64,000 nucleotides of DNA from Corallococcus caeni (GTDB lineage Bacteria > Myxococcota > Myxococcia > Myxococcales > Myxococcaceae), in the NCBI RefSeq assembly GCF_036245865.1, contig NZ_BTTW01000001.1, positions 1,364,001 through 1,428,000 on the forward strand, read 5' to 3'. Both the position numbers and the translations under genes were made by a program. The notes below the pieces were generated by a model. It was given only the letters and a program-made list of their open reading frames with translations. It had not been told where the DNA came from and searched no databases. Positions 47,476-56,032 of the stretch are shown piece by piece. Within the stretch, counting starts at the first letter, position 1. The number at the start of each line of letters is the position of its first letter.

Positions 47476-48882
47476 GTGAGCAGGGTCCGGAAGCTGTCCT
47501 GGCGCGTCCGGCGGCCCCTGGTCCGGGCACGGGCCTGGGCGCTCCAGACAGCGGCCCGCGTGTGGGCGCCCATCGGGGCCACGTCGGGAGGCCGCTTCGC
47601 GGCGGACATCTTCTTCGCGGGGCGCACCGTGGCGCGCGGCTTCATGGGTGAGAACCTGCGCCTGCGCGCCGCCGCGCTCACGTACATCAGCATGTTCTCG
47701 CTGGTGCCGCTGCTGACCGTGGGCATCGTGCTGCTGCGCACGCTCCACCAGGAGCAGTTCCAGCGGAAGCTGCGCTTCGTCATCTCCGAGGTGTTGGCGC
47801 CGGGAGTCAGCGAGGAGTCCGCCGCCCTGCTCGACCGGTTCCTGCACCCGGGCGACTCCATCGCGGTGGGCAGCGTGGGCTTCCTCGCGGTGCTGCTGTC
47901 AGCGGGCTCGCTGTTGCGCCACATCGACGGCGCGGTGAACGAGCTGTGGGGCATCCGGCGCCAGCGCCCGTGGCTGACGCGCCTGTCCATCTACGCGGGG
48001 CTGCTGCTGCTGGGTCCTATCTTCCTGGCCATCTCCTTCTCGGGCACGGGCCGGGTCCGCGTGCTCCTGCAGACCTACGCGCCCTCCGCGCCGCTGTTCA
48101 TCGCCGTGGGCACCACGCTCATCGCCATGGGCAGCCTGACGCTGCTGTACCTCTGGACGCCCTACGCCCACGTGCGCGTGCGCTCGGCGCTGGCGGGGGG
48201 ACTGGTGGCGGGCCTGGGCTGGATGCTGGCGAAGCAGGTGTACGCCGAGTTCGCCGCGCGCAGCTTCCTCTACAACCCGCTCTACGCGTCGCTGGGCGCC
48301 CTGCCCCTGTTCCTCGCCTGGGTGTACGTGAGCTGGCTGGTGATGCTGTTCGGCGCCCGGCTGTCCTACGCGGTGGAGCACGTCTCCTTCCGGGGCTCCC
48401 TCTTCGCCTTCGGCAGCCACCCGCGCGCGCACGAGCTGGTGGGCGCACGCGTCGCCCAGGACGTCACCCTGTGCTGGGTGGATGGGCTCACGCCCCCCCT
48501 GCCGCGCGAGCTGGCCACGCGGCTTCGCGTGCCGGAGTCGCTGGTGCACGAGGTGGTGGACCGGATGGTGGAAGCCCGCCTGCTGGAGCGCGCGCGACGG
48601 GGCGGCCTGCGCCCGGCGAAGGACCCCGCGGAGCTCACGCTCGCGGACCTCACGCTCGCGGTGCACGGGGTGATGATCACCGGCGGCCCAGAGACCTGGA
48701 CGGGCCCCAAGGCCCCGGGCTTCGAACAGTTCGAGCCCCTGTTCCAGGCGGCCGACTGTGCCGGGGTCGACCTGCTGCGCCGCACCCGGTGGTTGGACCT
48801 CGTGACACCGCTGCGCCCGGGGCTGCTCGCCCCGCCCGCCCCGGAGGCCCCCAAGGCAGCGGTCGGTGGCGGAAATCCGTAA
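47476..48882 (+). CDS. YihY/BrkB-family membrane protein with C-terminal winged-helix-like region
   Basis: 468 aa from GTG 47476, with AGGAGGGAGCC upstream. The first 330 residues are a YihY/virulence-factor-BrkB domain: six membrane helices, with RLRAAALTYISMFSLVPLLTV, NELWGIRRQRPWLTR and YNPLYASLGALPLFLAWVYVSWLVMLFGARLSYAVEH as family signatures. After about 340 a soluble domain with PRELATRLRVPESLVHEVVDRMVEARLLERARRGG reads like a winged helix of the Rrf2/MarR kind, as in longer YihY proteins. Function of the family is unsettled (it was misnamed RNase BN). Single gene. Confidence 0.9.
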   Translation: MSRVRKLSWRVRRPLVRARAWALQTAARVWAPIGATSGGRFAADIFFAGRTVARGFMGENLRLRAAALTYISMFSLVPLLTVGIVLLRTLHQEQFQRKLRFVISEVLAPGVSEESAALLDRFLHPGDSIAVGSVGFLAVLLSAGSLLRHIDGAVNELWGIRRQRPWLTRLSIYAGLLLLGPIFLAISFSGTGRVRVLLQTYAPSAPLFIAVGTTLIAMGSLTLLYLWTPYAHVRVRSALAGGLVAGLGWMLAKQVYAEFAARSFLYNPLYASLGALPLFLAWVYVSWLVMLFGARLSYAVEHVSFRGSLFAFGSHPRAHELVGARVAQDVTLCWVDGLTPPLPRELATRLRVPESLVHEVVDRMVEARLLERARRGGLRPAKDPAELTLADLTLAVHGVMITGGPETWTGPKAPGFEQFEPLFQAADCAGVDLLRRTRWLDLVTPLRPGLLAPPAPEAPKAAVGGGNP

Positions 48883-48935
48883 CGTTTTTAGAGGGTTGGG
48901 AGCCTACCCGGCTTGCAAGGAGGAGGTGTTCTGTT

Positions 48936-49358
48936 ATGTATTCGGGACTCGACAACGGGCCAGAGAGCCCTGTCACCAAGGGGTCACGGGGTTTGCGGGA
49001 GCGTCCGATGCTCAAGTCCGATCTGATCAACATCCTCGTCGCCAAACGAGGCGTGACCCAGAAGCAGGCGGAGGCGACCATCGAGACGATTTTCGAGTCG
49101 ATGAAGGACGCCCTCTGCCGCGGGGAGAACATCGAGATTCGCGGGCTTGGCGCCTTCCACGTGAAGAACTACCAGGGCTACCAGGGCCGCAACCCGAAGA
49201 CGGGCCAGGTCATCCCGGTGAAGCCCAAGCGCGGCCTGCTCTTCCGCACCGGCAAGGAGCTGCGCGACCGGGTCAACCGCCCCGCGCCGCTGCAGGCCCA
49301 GTCGGACCTGCCGCCCTCCTCCGAGTTCAAGGGCAGCAGCGGCACCGGCACCCTCTAG
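48936..49358 (+). CDS. IHF/HU-type nucleoid DNA-binding protein
   Basis: 140 aa from ATG 48936, chosen because AAGGAGGAGG, a near-perfect ribosome binding site, lies 9 nt upstream. The HU/IHF fold starts at internal Met 25 (MLKSDLINILVAKRGVTQKQAE) and includes ENIEIRGLGAFHVKNYQGYQGRNPKTGQVIPVKPKRGLLFRTGKELRDRVN, with the Arg-Asn-Pro beta-arm tip that intercalates DNA. It looks closer to IHF-beta than HU. Unusual: a 24-residue N-terminal extension and a 28-residue Ser/Pro tail. Convergent with the T3SS operon, 3 nt apart. Confidence 0.92.
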   Translation: MYSGLDNGPESPVTKGSRGLRERPMLKSDLINILVAKRGVTQKQAEATIETIFESMKDALCRGENIEIRGLGAFHVKNYQGYQGRNPKTGQVIPVKPKRGLLFRTGKELRDRVNRPAPLQAQSDLPPSSEFKGSSGTGTL

Positions 49359-49361
49359 GCC

Positions 49362-51437
49362 TCACCGCCCCACGGCGACCGGCGCCAGCCGGCCGATGGG
49401 GCGAATCTGCAGATCCCCGTCCAGCTCGCCGTAGGTGAGCACCGCCACGTCCGGGAACGGGCCTTCGCACAGCTTGCGCAGCGGGCGGCGGATGTCCGGG
49501 GCCGTGAGCAGCACCGCCCGGCCCCCGTTGGCGATGTGCCGCACCCCTTCCAGAATCTCCATGATGCGCTCCGGATCCGGCGTGGGCCCCCGGGGGCCGC
49601 TGGCGCGCAGCACCTCCTCCACTTCCGGATCCACCAGGTACGCGTACAGCGGGCCCGTGGGCGCGAACTGGTGGCTCAGGTAGCGGTGCAGGGCCTGACG
49701 GCAGCGCTCGGCCAGGGCGGTGGCATCCCCTTCGGTGGTGGGCGCCACGAGCGCCTCCAGGATGGCGCGCAGGTCGCGGATGCTCACCTGCTCCTGCACG
49801 AGCCGCCGCAGCACATCCACCAGCAGCGGCAGCGGCACCTTCTGCAGCGCCTCCTTCACCAGCACGGGAGCCTGGGCCTCCAGCCCTTCCAGCAGCCCCT
49901 GCACCTCCTGGAGCCCCAGCAGCGCGGAGGCGCGCAGGCGCAGCACGGCCCGCAGGTGGTCCGCGATGAGCTCCGACGGCTTGCGCAGCGGCACCTGGGC
50001 CAGCTCCAGCCGGGAGCGGGCCCCCTCCCCCACGCGGCTGATGGGACGTCCGCTGGCGGGCTCCACGGCCGCCTCCGCCTGGACCTCCAGGAAGGCCAGC
50101 TCGCCGGGAGGGACGAGCGCGTACAGGGCTCCAGGCTGCACCACGCCGCCACCGGCGGGCACTTCGTCCAGGAGGATGCGGTACTCGCCGGGCCCCAGGT
50201 AGGCGGCGTGGGTCCGCACCCGGATGCCGGGGATGCGCACGCCCAGCTCGAAGAACAGCTCGTCGCGCACGGCGTTCAGCACCGTGTGCACGAAGGCGCC
50301 TCCGTCGGCCTCCGCGAGCGGCGTCAGCTGCGCGGACAGGTCCAGCGTGAGCGGCGTCACCCCGACCGGTGCCTTCGCGCTTTCGGGAGGCTTGCCCGCG
50401 GCTCCGGCCGGCACCGCCGCCCCGGTGGAAGCCCCGTCCTTCGACTGCGCCTTCTCCGGCGCCTGGCCCTTGCGCCGCAGCGCATAAGCGAGCCCTCCGA
50501 GGCCCGCAGCCAGGACGAGGAAGGTCATGTGCGGCATGCCCGGCATCAAGGCCAGCGCGACGCACAGGCCCGCGACGGTGGCCAGCGTGCGGAAGTCACC
50601 GAAGAACTGGGAGCCGATCTCCGCCCCGAGCGAGTCCTCCTCCTTCTCCGACGCCACCCGCGTGACGACGAGGCCCGCGGCCACCGCGATGCACAGCGAA
50701 GGCACCTGGGACACGAGCCCGTCACCAATGGCGATGAGGGCGAAGGTGGCGGCGGCCTCCGAGAAGGACTGGCCGTTCTGCAACACGCCGATGAGGGTGC
50801 CGCCCAGCAGGTTTACCGCGACGATGACGAGGCCCGCGACGACGTCGCCCTTCACGAACTTCATCGCGCCGTCCATGGCGCCGAACATCTGGGACTCGCG
50901 CTCCAGGTCGCGACGTCGCCGCCGGGCCACCGTCTGGTCGATGGCGCCCGCGCGCAGGTCCGCGTCGATGGACATCTGCTTGCCGGGCATCGCGTCCAGC
51001 GTGAAGCGGGCGGACACCTCCGCGACGCGCTCGGCGCCCTTGGTCACCACCAGCAGCTGCACCAGCGTGAGGATGGCGAACACCACCGCGCCCACCACGT
51101 AGTCGCCTCGCACCACGAACTCGCCGAAGGCCTGGATGACCTCACCCGCGTGGCCCTCCGAGAGCGCCAGCCGCGTGGACGACACGTTGAGCGACAGCCG
51201 GAACAGCGTGGTGAAGAGCAGCAACGTGGGGAACGACGTCACCCGCAGCGCGTCCTTCGCGTTCAACGCCGCGACCAGCAGCGCCACCGCCGCGGCCAGG
51301 TTCACCGCGAGCCCCACGTCGAGGAGCCACGCCGGCAGCGGGATGATGAGCGCTCCCAGGACCGCCGCCATCGCCACCGCGAGCACGACGTCCGAGGACT
51401 GACGGGCCTTCAGCAGGACCTTCATGAGTGGGTGCAT
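49362..51437 (-). CDS. sctV: Type III secretion export gate protein SctV (FlhA family)
   Basis: 691 aa from ATG 51437, which overlaps the sctU TGA (TGATG). Large inner-membrane export gate component. Eight N-terminal helices (about 15-340) with the FHIPEP-type region RFTLDAMPGKQMSIDADLRAGAIDQTVARRRR and RLSLNVSSTRLAL; then a cytoplasmic domain with VRTHAAYLGPGEYRILLDEVPAG and DVLRRLVQEQVSIRDLRAILEAL. Last gene of the operon, following R, S, T, U in the standard order. Full length. Confidence 0.96.
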   Translation of the reverse strand: MHPLMKVLLKARQSSDVVLAVAMAAVLGALIIPLPAWLLDVGLAVNLAAAVALLVAALNAKDALRVTSFPTLLLFTTLFRLSLNVSSTRLALSEGHAGEVIQAFGEFVVRGDYVVGAVVFAILTLVQLLVVTKGAERVAEVSARFTLDAMPGKQMSIDADLRAGAIDQTVARRRRRDLERESQMFGAMDGAMKFVKGDVVAGLVIVAVNLLGGTLIGVLQNGQSFSEAAATFALIAIGDGLVSQVPSLCIAVAAGLVVTRVASEKEEDSLGAEIGSQFFGDFRTLATVAGLCVALALMPGMPHMTFLVLAAGLGGLAYALRRKGQAPEKAQSKDGASTGAAVPAGAAGKPPESAKAPVGVTPLTLDLSAQLTPLAEADGGAFVHTVLNAVRDELFFELGVRIPGIRVRTHAAYLGPGEYRILLDEVPAGGGVVQPGALYALVPPGELAFLEVQAEAAVEPASGRPISRVGEGARSRLELAQVPLRKPSELIADHLRAVLRLRASALLGLQEVQGLLEGLEAQAPVLVKEALQKVPLPLLVDVLRRLVQEQVSIRDLRAILEALVAPTTEGDATALAERCRQALHRYLSHQFAPTGPLYAYLVDPEVEEVLRASGPRGPTPDPERIMEILEGVRHIANGGRAVLLTAPDIRRPLRKLCEGPFPDVAVLTYGELDGDLQIRPIGRLAPVAVGR

Positions 51438-52483
51438 CACGTCTGTCTCCGTGGACGGTCGTCCGGCTCGCGCAGCTCCATCGCGGTCCGCAACACGACG
51501 GCCGCCGCCTGGTACAGCTCCTCGGGGATGGACTCTCCGACGTCGAAGTGGATGAGGCTGCGGGCCAGCGGCACGTCCCGGACCACGGGGATGCCCTGCT
51601 GGCGCGCCTCCTCCTTGAGCGCGAGCGCGTCCTGTTCGCGGCCCTTGGCCACGAGGTAGGGCGCGTCGCATTCGCCCGCGTCGTAGCGGAGCGCGACCGC
51701 GATGTGCGTGGGGTTGACGATCACGGCGGTGGCCTTTTGCACTCCGCGTGCCGGACCGCCCTGCGCCAGTTGGCGATGCAGGGCCTTCCGCTGCCCCTTG
51801 TGGCGCGGGTCGCCCTCGCTCTCCTTGTGCTCCCGCTTGATTTCCTCGCGGGTCATCATCAGCTCGCGCCGGTGCCTGCGCCGGGCGAGCGCGTAGTCCA
51901 CGGCGCCGCACCCCAGCACCACCCACGCCAGTCGCGTCACCAGCAGGGCCAGCCGGCCGACGAGGAACTCCAGTCCCCGGGTGCCATCGAGCCACGCGGC
52001 CCGCAGGGCATCAGGGCCGACCGTCTCCACTTCATCCCAGACGATGAGGGCCAGCAGCGCCGCTACGAGCAGCGCCTTGCCCAGCTCGACCAGTGGCTGG
52101 ACGCTGAAGAGGCGTTTGAGGCCCGCGGCGGGATTGATCCGCTCGAGCTTCGGCGCGGCATGGCGCGCGTCGAGTTCGAAGCCCACGGTGGCCACGGAGA
52201 CCACCAGCGAGGCCATGAGGGCACCGCCCAACGCGGGGCCGCACAGCCGCGCGGCGACCCAGGCCCCCTCTTCCCAGGCACCCGCGAGGGTCTGCTCCAG
52301 CATCAACCGCGCGGTCCAGTCCCTCAGCCGCGCGAAGCCTTCGGGTGCGAAGGCGATGAAGCCCAACAGTCCGCCCAGCGTCGTCGCGCTGGAGGACAAC
52401 ATCCGGCTGCGAGGAAGCTGGCCTTTGCGCCGCGCCTCCCGCAGTCGCTTCGCGGTGGGCTGTTCCGTCTTCTCGCCGCTCAT
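51437..52483 (-). CDS. sctU: Type III secretion autoprotease/switch protein SctU (FlhB family)
   Basis: 348 aa, ATG overlapping the sctT stop by 4 nt. N-terminal EKTEQPTAKRLREARRKGQLPRSR is the FlhB/SctU signature; four membrane helices (about 30-210); cytoplasmic tail with the autocleavage motif NPTH at about 257-260 (cleavage between N and P), and YDAGECDAPYLVAKGREQDALALKEEARQQGIPVVRDVPLARSL. The protease motif is intact, so it can act in substrate switching. Confidence 0.96.
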   Translation of the reverse strand: MSGEKTEQPTAKRLREARRKGQLPRSRMLSSSATTLGGLLGFIAFAPEGFARLRDWTARLMLEQTLAGAWEEGAWVAARLCGPALGGALMASLVVSVATVGFELDARHAAPKLERINPAAGLKRLFSVQPLVELGKALLVAALLALIVWDEVETVGPDALRAAWLDGTRGLEFLVGRLALLVTRLAWVVLGCGAVDYALARRRHRRELMMTREEIKREHKESEGDPRHKGQRKALHRQLAQGGPARGVQKATAVIVNPTHIAVALRYDAGECDAPYLVAKGREQDALALKEEARQQGIPVVRDVPLARSLIHFDVGESIPEELYQAAAVVLRTAMELREPDDRPRRQT

Positions 52484-53274
52484 CGCGAGACCTCGCCCAG
52501 CAGCGCCAGCGCACCCTCGGTCGAAGCCACGCCCGCGAGCAGCCGCTCACACAACAGCCCCACGCCCAGCCAGAGCAACGCGCCGCCCCCGAGGATGCGC
52601 AGGGGGGCGCCCAGCTCCTGGAGGTTCACCTGTGCCGCGGCCCGGGAGGCCATGCCCAGGAAGCAATCCACCGCGAGCGACGCGGCGGCCACCGGGGCCC
52701 CCACCGCGAGCCCCGTGGCCATGGCGCCGCCCACCATCACCACCACGTGCAGGGTGGCTGCTTCCGTGGGAACGAAGGCCCCCAGCCGAACCACCCCGAA
52801 GCCTCGCAGCAGGGCCGAGATGACCACCGGGAACAGCGCTCCCGAGACCACTCTCGCCACCAGCAGGTGGTACAGCGCGTCTCCCGTGGCGGACTCGCGG
52901 CTTCCCGCCAGCGGCAGGTTCGCCTCCGCGGAGGATCCCCGGAACAGGTCGATGAAACGGCCTCCCATCCTCGCCGCATCGAAGGGCAGCGCGGATACGA
53001 GCCCCACGGAGACACCGTAGGCCAGCTCGCGCACCACGAGTGCCGCCATCACCACCGGCGTCTCCACCGTGCCGCTGAACTCCACGCCTGCTTCGACGTG
53101 CAGGAAGAGCGACAGCGCGAGCACTAAGCCCAGGCGGACCGTCGTGGGCGCGGCCTGGCCTCCCAGCAATGGGCAGAGGAACGCGATGGGCACGAGCCGG
53201 GCCGCGCACAGCGCCACCGCGACAACGTGCGGCCCCAGGAGGATGAACTGTTCACCCAGTGCGTCCGGGTTCAC
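52480..53274 (-). CDS. sctT: Type III secretion export apparatus protein SctT (FliR family)
   Basis: 264 aa, GTG 53274 overlapping the sctS stop (GTGA). Six hydrophobic segments; ARLVPIAFLCPLLGGQAAPTTVRLGLVLAL and VRELAYGVSVGLVSALPFDAARMGGRFIDLFRG are FliR/SctT signatures. Forms the R5-S4-T1 export gate core with SctR and SctS. Full length. Confidence 0.93.
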   Translation of the reverse strand: MNPDALGEQFILLGPHVVAVALCAARLVPIAFLCPLLGGQAAPTTVRLGLVLALSLFLHVEAGVEFSGTVETPVVMAALVVRELAYGVSVGLVSALPFDAARMGGRFIDLFRGSSAEANLPLAGSRESATGDALYHLLVARVVSGALFPVVISALLRGFGVVRLGAFVPTEAATLHVVVMVGGAMATGLAVGAPVAAASLAVDCFLGMASRAAAQVNLQELGAPLRILGGGALLWLGVGLLCERLLAGVASTEGALALLGEVSR

Positions 53275-53540
53275 AGCGCCACCTCAGCGATGAGCATGAG
53301 GACCTGCTGGGTGAAGCGCGTGAGCTGACCGGCGATCCACGGGCCCGCGAGCACCAGGGACAGCACCGCCGCGCACAACTTGGGCACCACCGACAGCGTG
53401 CTCTCCTGCAACTGCGTCGTCGCCTGGAAGAGGCTCATGAAGAAGCCCACCAGCAAGCTCGCGCCGATGGGCGGCAACGAGGCGACCACCATCAACAGCA
53501 GGGCTTCACGCCCCAGGGTGAGCAGGACGTCCTGGGTCAC
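53271..53540 (-). CDS. sctS: Type III secretion export apparatus protein SctS (FliQ family)
   Basis: 89 aa from GTG 53540, the normal size; the frame continues upstream but overlaps sctR. Two membrane helices with LTLGREALLLMVVASLPPIGASLLVGFFMSLFQATTQLQESTLSVVPKL, the FliQ/SctS core pattern. Starts 4 nt after the sctR stop and overlaps sctT by 4 nt. Confidence 0.93.
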   Translation of the reverse strand: MTQDVLLTLGREALLLMVVASLPPIGASLLVGFFMSLFQATTQLQESTLSVVPKLCAAVLSLVLAGPWIAGQLTRFTQQVLMLIAEVAL

Positions 53541-53544
53541 GGTG

Positions 53545-54270
53545 TCACCGGTAACCAAGGATGAGGCCCCGCGCGAGCAGGGCCCAACCATCCACGGCGA
53601 CGAAGAGGAGGATCTTGAAGGGCAGGCTCACCTGCCCCGGCGACAACGTCTGCATGCCCAGCGCGAGCAACACGTTGGCGACGACCATGTCGAGCACCAG
53701 GAAGGGCAGGAAGACGATGAAGCCAATCTGGAAGGCCTCCTTCAGCTCGGTGATGACGAAGGCCGGGATGACGACGAACAGGTCCGTCTCATGCACCTGC
53801 TCCGCCTCCTCCGGAGGACGCAGCTCGCGGGCCAGGTCCACGAAGCGGGCCCGTTCCTCGGGGCTGCCGTGCTTCGTGAGGAAGCCGCGCAGGGGCTCCG
53901 TCACCTGCCTCGCGGCGGAGAGGACCTGCGCTCCGGAGTGCACCTCGTCGTACGCCGCCTGTCCCGCGTCGTACATGCGCTCCATCACCGGCGCCATGAT
54001 GTGCCCCGTCAGCACCACCGCGAGCCCCGTCAGCACCACCGTCGGCGGTGCCTGCTGCGTGCCCATCGCCGAGCGGGCCAGGGAGAGCACCACGGCGATC
54101 TTCGAGAAGCTCGTCAGCATCAGCACCGCGAACGGCAGCAGCGACAGGAGCGCGAGCATCCCCATCATCGCCAGCGGGCTGCCGGCATAGGAGGCCTGCG
54201 CCAGGGAGGGCTCCGCGGCGGACGCGATCGCGGGAACGAACACACCGCATCCCAATCCGAGGGCCTTCAT
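53545..54270 (-). CDS. sctR: Type III secretion export apparatus protein SctR (FliP family)
   Basis: 241 aa from ATG 54270, overlapping the FliO-like stop as ATGA. Residues 1-22 read as a cleavable signal peptide (AIASAAEPS), a FliP feature usually absent from injectisome SctR. Core signatures: MMGMLALLSLLPFAVLMLTSFSKIAVVLSLARSAMGTQQAPPTVVLTGLA, FLTKHGSPEERARF and FVITELKEAFQIGFIVFLPFLVLDMVVANVLLALGMQTLSPGQVSLPFKILLFV. Four helices, full length. Confidence 0.95.
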   Translation of the reverse strand: MKALGLGCGVFVPAIASAAEPSLAQASYAGSPLAMMGMLALLSLLPFAVLMLTSFSKIAVVLSLARSAMGTQQAPPTVVLTGLAVVLTGHIMAPVMERMYDAGQAAYDEVHSGAQVLSAARQVTEPLRGFLTKHGSPEERARFVDLARELRPPEEAEQVHETDLFVVIPAFVITELKEAFQIGFIVFLPFLVLDMVVANVLLALGMQTLSPGQVSLPFKILLFVAVDGWALLARGLILGYR

Positions 54271-54752
54271 CCCCCACCCCGCTTCCGGGAAGCGCCACAC
54301 GCGACCTGGGCCTGTCGCGCACGGGGAAAGAGCACCGTCGGCTCCAGGTCCACCCGAGGCTTCACCGTGGCCCTGGGCATGGCCCCGGGCAGGACCGCCA
54401 TGGCGCGGGTCTCATGGATCTGCGCGAAGGTGTCGCCGTAGGCCACGAGGTAACGCCGTCCCTCCGCCTCCACGAGCGCGAGGCCGCAGCGCTGCGAAAG
54501 CCCCGTCCGGGAGACGATGCTCAGGGGCGCCGGAGCGGTGGCATCGCCGCTCCCCGCCGCGCATCCCTTGCGGAGCAACACCCAGCCCAGCCCGGCCAGG
54601 GCCATCGAGCCGACGAGCAGGCGCGAGGTGCCCACCAGCGACAGCTCACCCAGGGGCGCGAGCGTCGCCAACCCGACCAGCAGGGCCGACGCGAGCAGCA
54701 GTCGGCCGCGGGGAGAGAAGGAGGACAGCAACGTGTTCACCGGTGCGATCAC
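54267..54752 (-). CDS. FliO-like export apparatus assembly protein
   Basis: 161 aa from GTG 54752, overlapping the sctQ stop as GTGA; its stop overlaps sctR. Two close hydrophobic helices (about 17-60), then SIVSRTGLSQRCGLALVEAEGRRYLVAYGDTFAQIHE, which matches the FliO core (R.xLs.r..lalVe..GrryLva). In flagella FliO helps assemble FliP rings and its gene sits directly before fliP, as here before sctR. Injectisomes normally lack FliO, so this is unusual. An Arg-rich tail follows. Confidence is moderate because FliO is poorly conserved. Confidence 0.75.
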   Translation of the reverse strand: MIAPVNTLLSSFSPRGRLLLASALLVGLATLAPLGELSLVGTSRLLVGSMALAGLGWVLLRKGCAAGSGDATAPAPLSIVSRTGLSQRCGLALVEAEGRRYLVAYGDTFAQIHETRAMAVLPGAMPRATVKPRVDLEPTVLFPRARQAQVACGASRKRGGG

Positions 54753-55900
54753 GGCAGCAACGCCAGGATGCGGGCGCCCACTTCGCCTTCGATCTCCACC
54801 AACTCCGCACGCGCGACCACTCGGTCGCCCACGCGCAGCAGCACGGGACTGCTCGCATTCACGTGCAGGGGCAGCAACGTCCCCGGCTTCAGCGCCGCCA
54901 GCTCCGACAAGGGCAACAGCAACCGCGTCAGCTCGATTTCCACATCCACCGGGAGCGGAGGCATCGCCTCGCTCCGCTTGTTCGTCGCCATGTCCGACTC
55001 CAGTCGGGCCGCGTGCGAGTGCACGCTCCCTGTCGAAAAACCGTCCGCGAGAAACTCGCCCCGGAGCGCGAAGCCCCGGGTGATCAGCTGTCCCATTCCC
55101 TCCACGCGGCCGTCGCGGAGACGCACGCCCTCGAAGAGCACGACGTCTCCCGCGGCCAACGCATCCACCGCCGAGGCCTGCAAGGGACTGCGTCCCACGA
55201 GGCAGCGCGCGGGCACCGATGCCGCCAGCACCTGGGGCACGAGCGCGCCTCCTGGCTCCGTGGGCAGCTCCTGAAACGCGGTCTGCAGGGCACGGGCGGG
55301 CAGGAGCACCCGGCCCCCCACCGTCGCGCCCTCCACTGTTGCCGTCAGCAACACCGCCACATAGGGCTGTCTCGGGTCGACTCGCGTGACCACGTCGGCG
55401 CGCCGCATCGACACCGCGGACAGACGAGGCCCCAGCCTTCGCACCCATTCGCCCTGCCCGCGCATCGCGGCCAGGGCGGACAGCAACAGGTACACCAGCG
55501 TGGACTCTTCCAACCGCGTCAGCTCCGCCACGGGAGCTGGCCGCAGTCCCGTCCCCGCCAGCCTCGCCAGCGCCGAGAAGACCCAGGGCACCTCCAGCTC
55601 CACGATGGCGGTGCCACCCACCGCAGACAGCTCCACCAGCGCGAACACCATTCCCACCGCCAGCTCGCGCTCCGGCAGGACCGCCGCCTGCACCAGATGC
55701 CCCTCCACCTTGACCGCCGCGCCCAGGTCCCGCGACAGCGCCGCGCCCACGTCACGCAGGAGCTCGGCGCCCCAACGTCCCACCTGGGGCCGCTGTCCCA
55801 GCATCAGATGCGCACGCGTCAGCCGGCGTGTCCCCGGGCGGAAAGGCCGCGTGGGCTTCTTCGCGGCGCTGTGGGCTCTGACTGGATTCGTCGTTTGCAT
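54749..55900 (-). CDS. sctQ: Type III secretion C-ring protein SctQ (FliM/FliN family)
   Basis: 383 aa from ATG 55900, chosen for GGAG 8 nt upstream; the frame is open to a GTG at 56032 (427 aa), which would abut the upstream stop as TGAGTG but lacks a ribosome binding site. The N-terminal two thirds are SctQ-like. The C-terminal 75 residues are a SPOA/FliN domain: LPVDVEIELTRLLLPLSELAALKPG, HVNASSPVLLRVGDRVVARAELVEIEGEVGARIL. Forms the cytoplasmic sorting platform/C-ring. Followed by the FliO-like gene, giving flagellar-style order. Confidence 0.85.
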   Translation of the reverse strand: MQTTNPVRAHSAAKKPTRPFRPGTRRLTRAHLMLGQRPQVGRWGAELLRDVGAALSRDLGAAVKVEGHLVQAAVLPERELAVGMVFALVELSAVGGTAIVELEVPWVFSALARLAGTGLRPAPVAELTRLEESTLVYLLLSALAAMRGQGEWVRRLGPRLSAVSMRRADVVTRVDPRQPYVAVLLTATVEGATVGGRVLLPARALQTAFQELPTEPGGALVPQVLAASVPARCLVGRSPLQASAVDALAAGDVVLFEGVRLRDGRVEGMGQLITRGFALRGEFLADGFSTGSVHSHAARLESDMATNKRSEAMPPLPVDVEIELTRLLLPLSELAALKPGTLLPLHVNASSPVLLRVGDRVVARAELVEIEGEVGARILALLP

Positions 55901-56032
55901 CCGGAACTCCGAGACGGCGATGGACACACGTCCCCTGTGCATGGCCGTGGCCAGGGGGACCGCTCGTGGAATCAGGCTGTTGGCGGGAGGTGGAGGTCCG
56001 TCGTCGGGATGGCCCTCCACGCCCAGGGACAC

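Noticed and set aside
44343-47990. Long open frame on the minus strand opposite the RNase E/G gene
   Set aside because: Low-complexity Ala/Leu/Val/Arg product without domains; the plus strand holds a clear catalytic RNase E/G.
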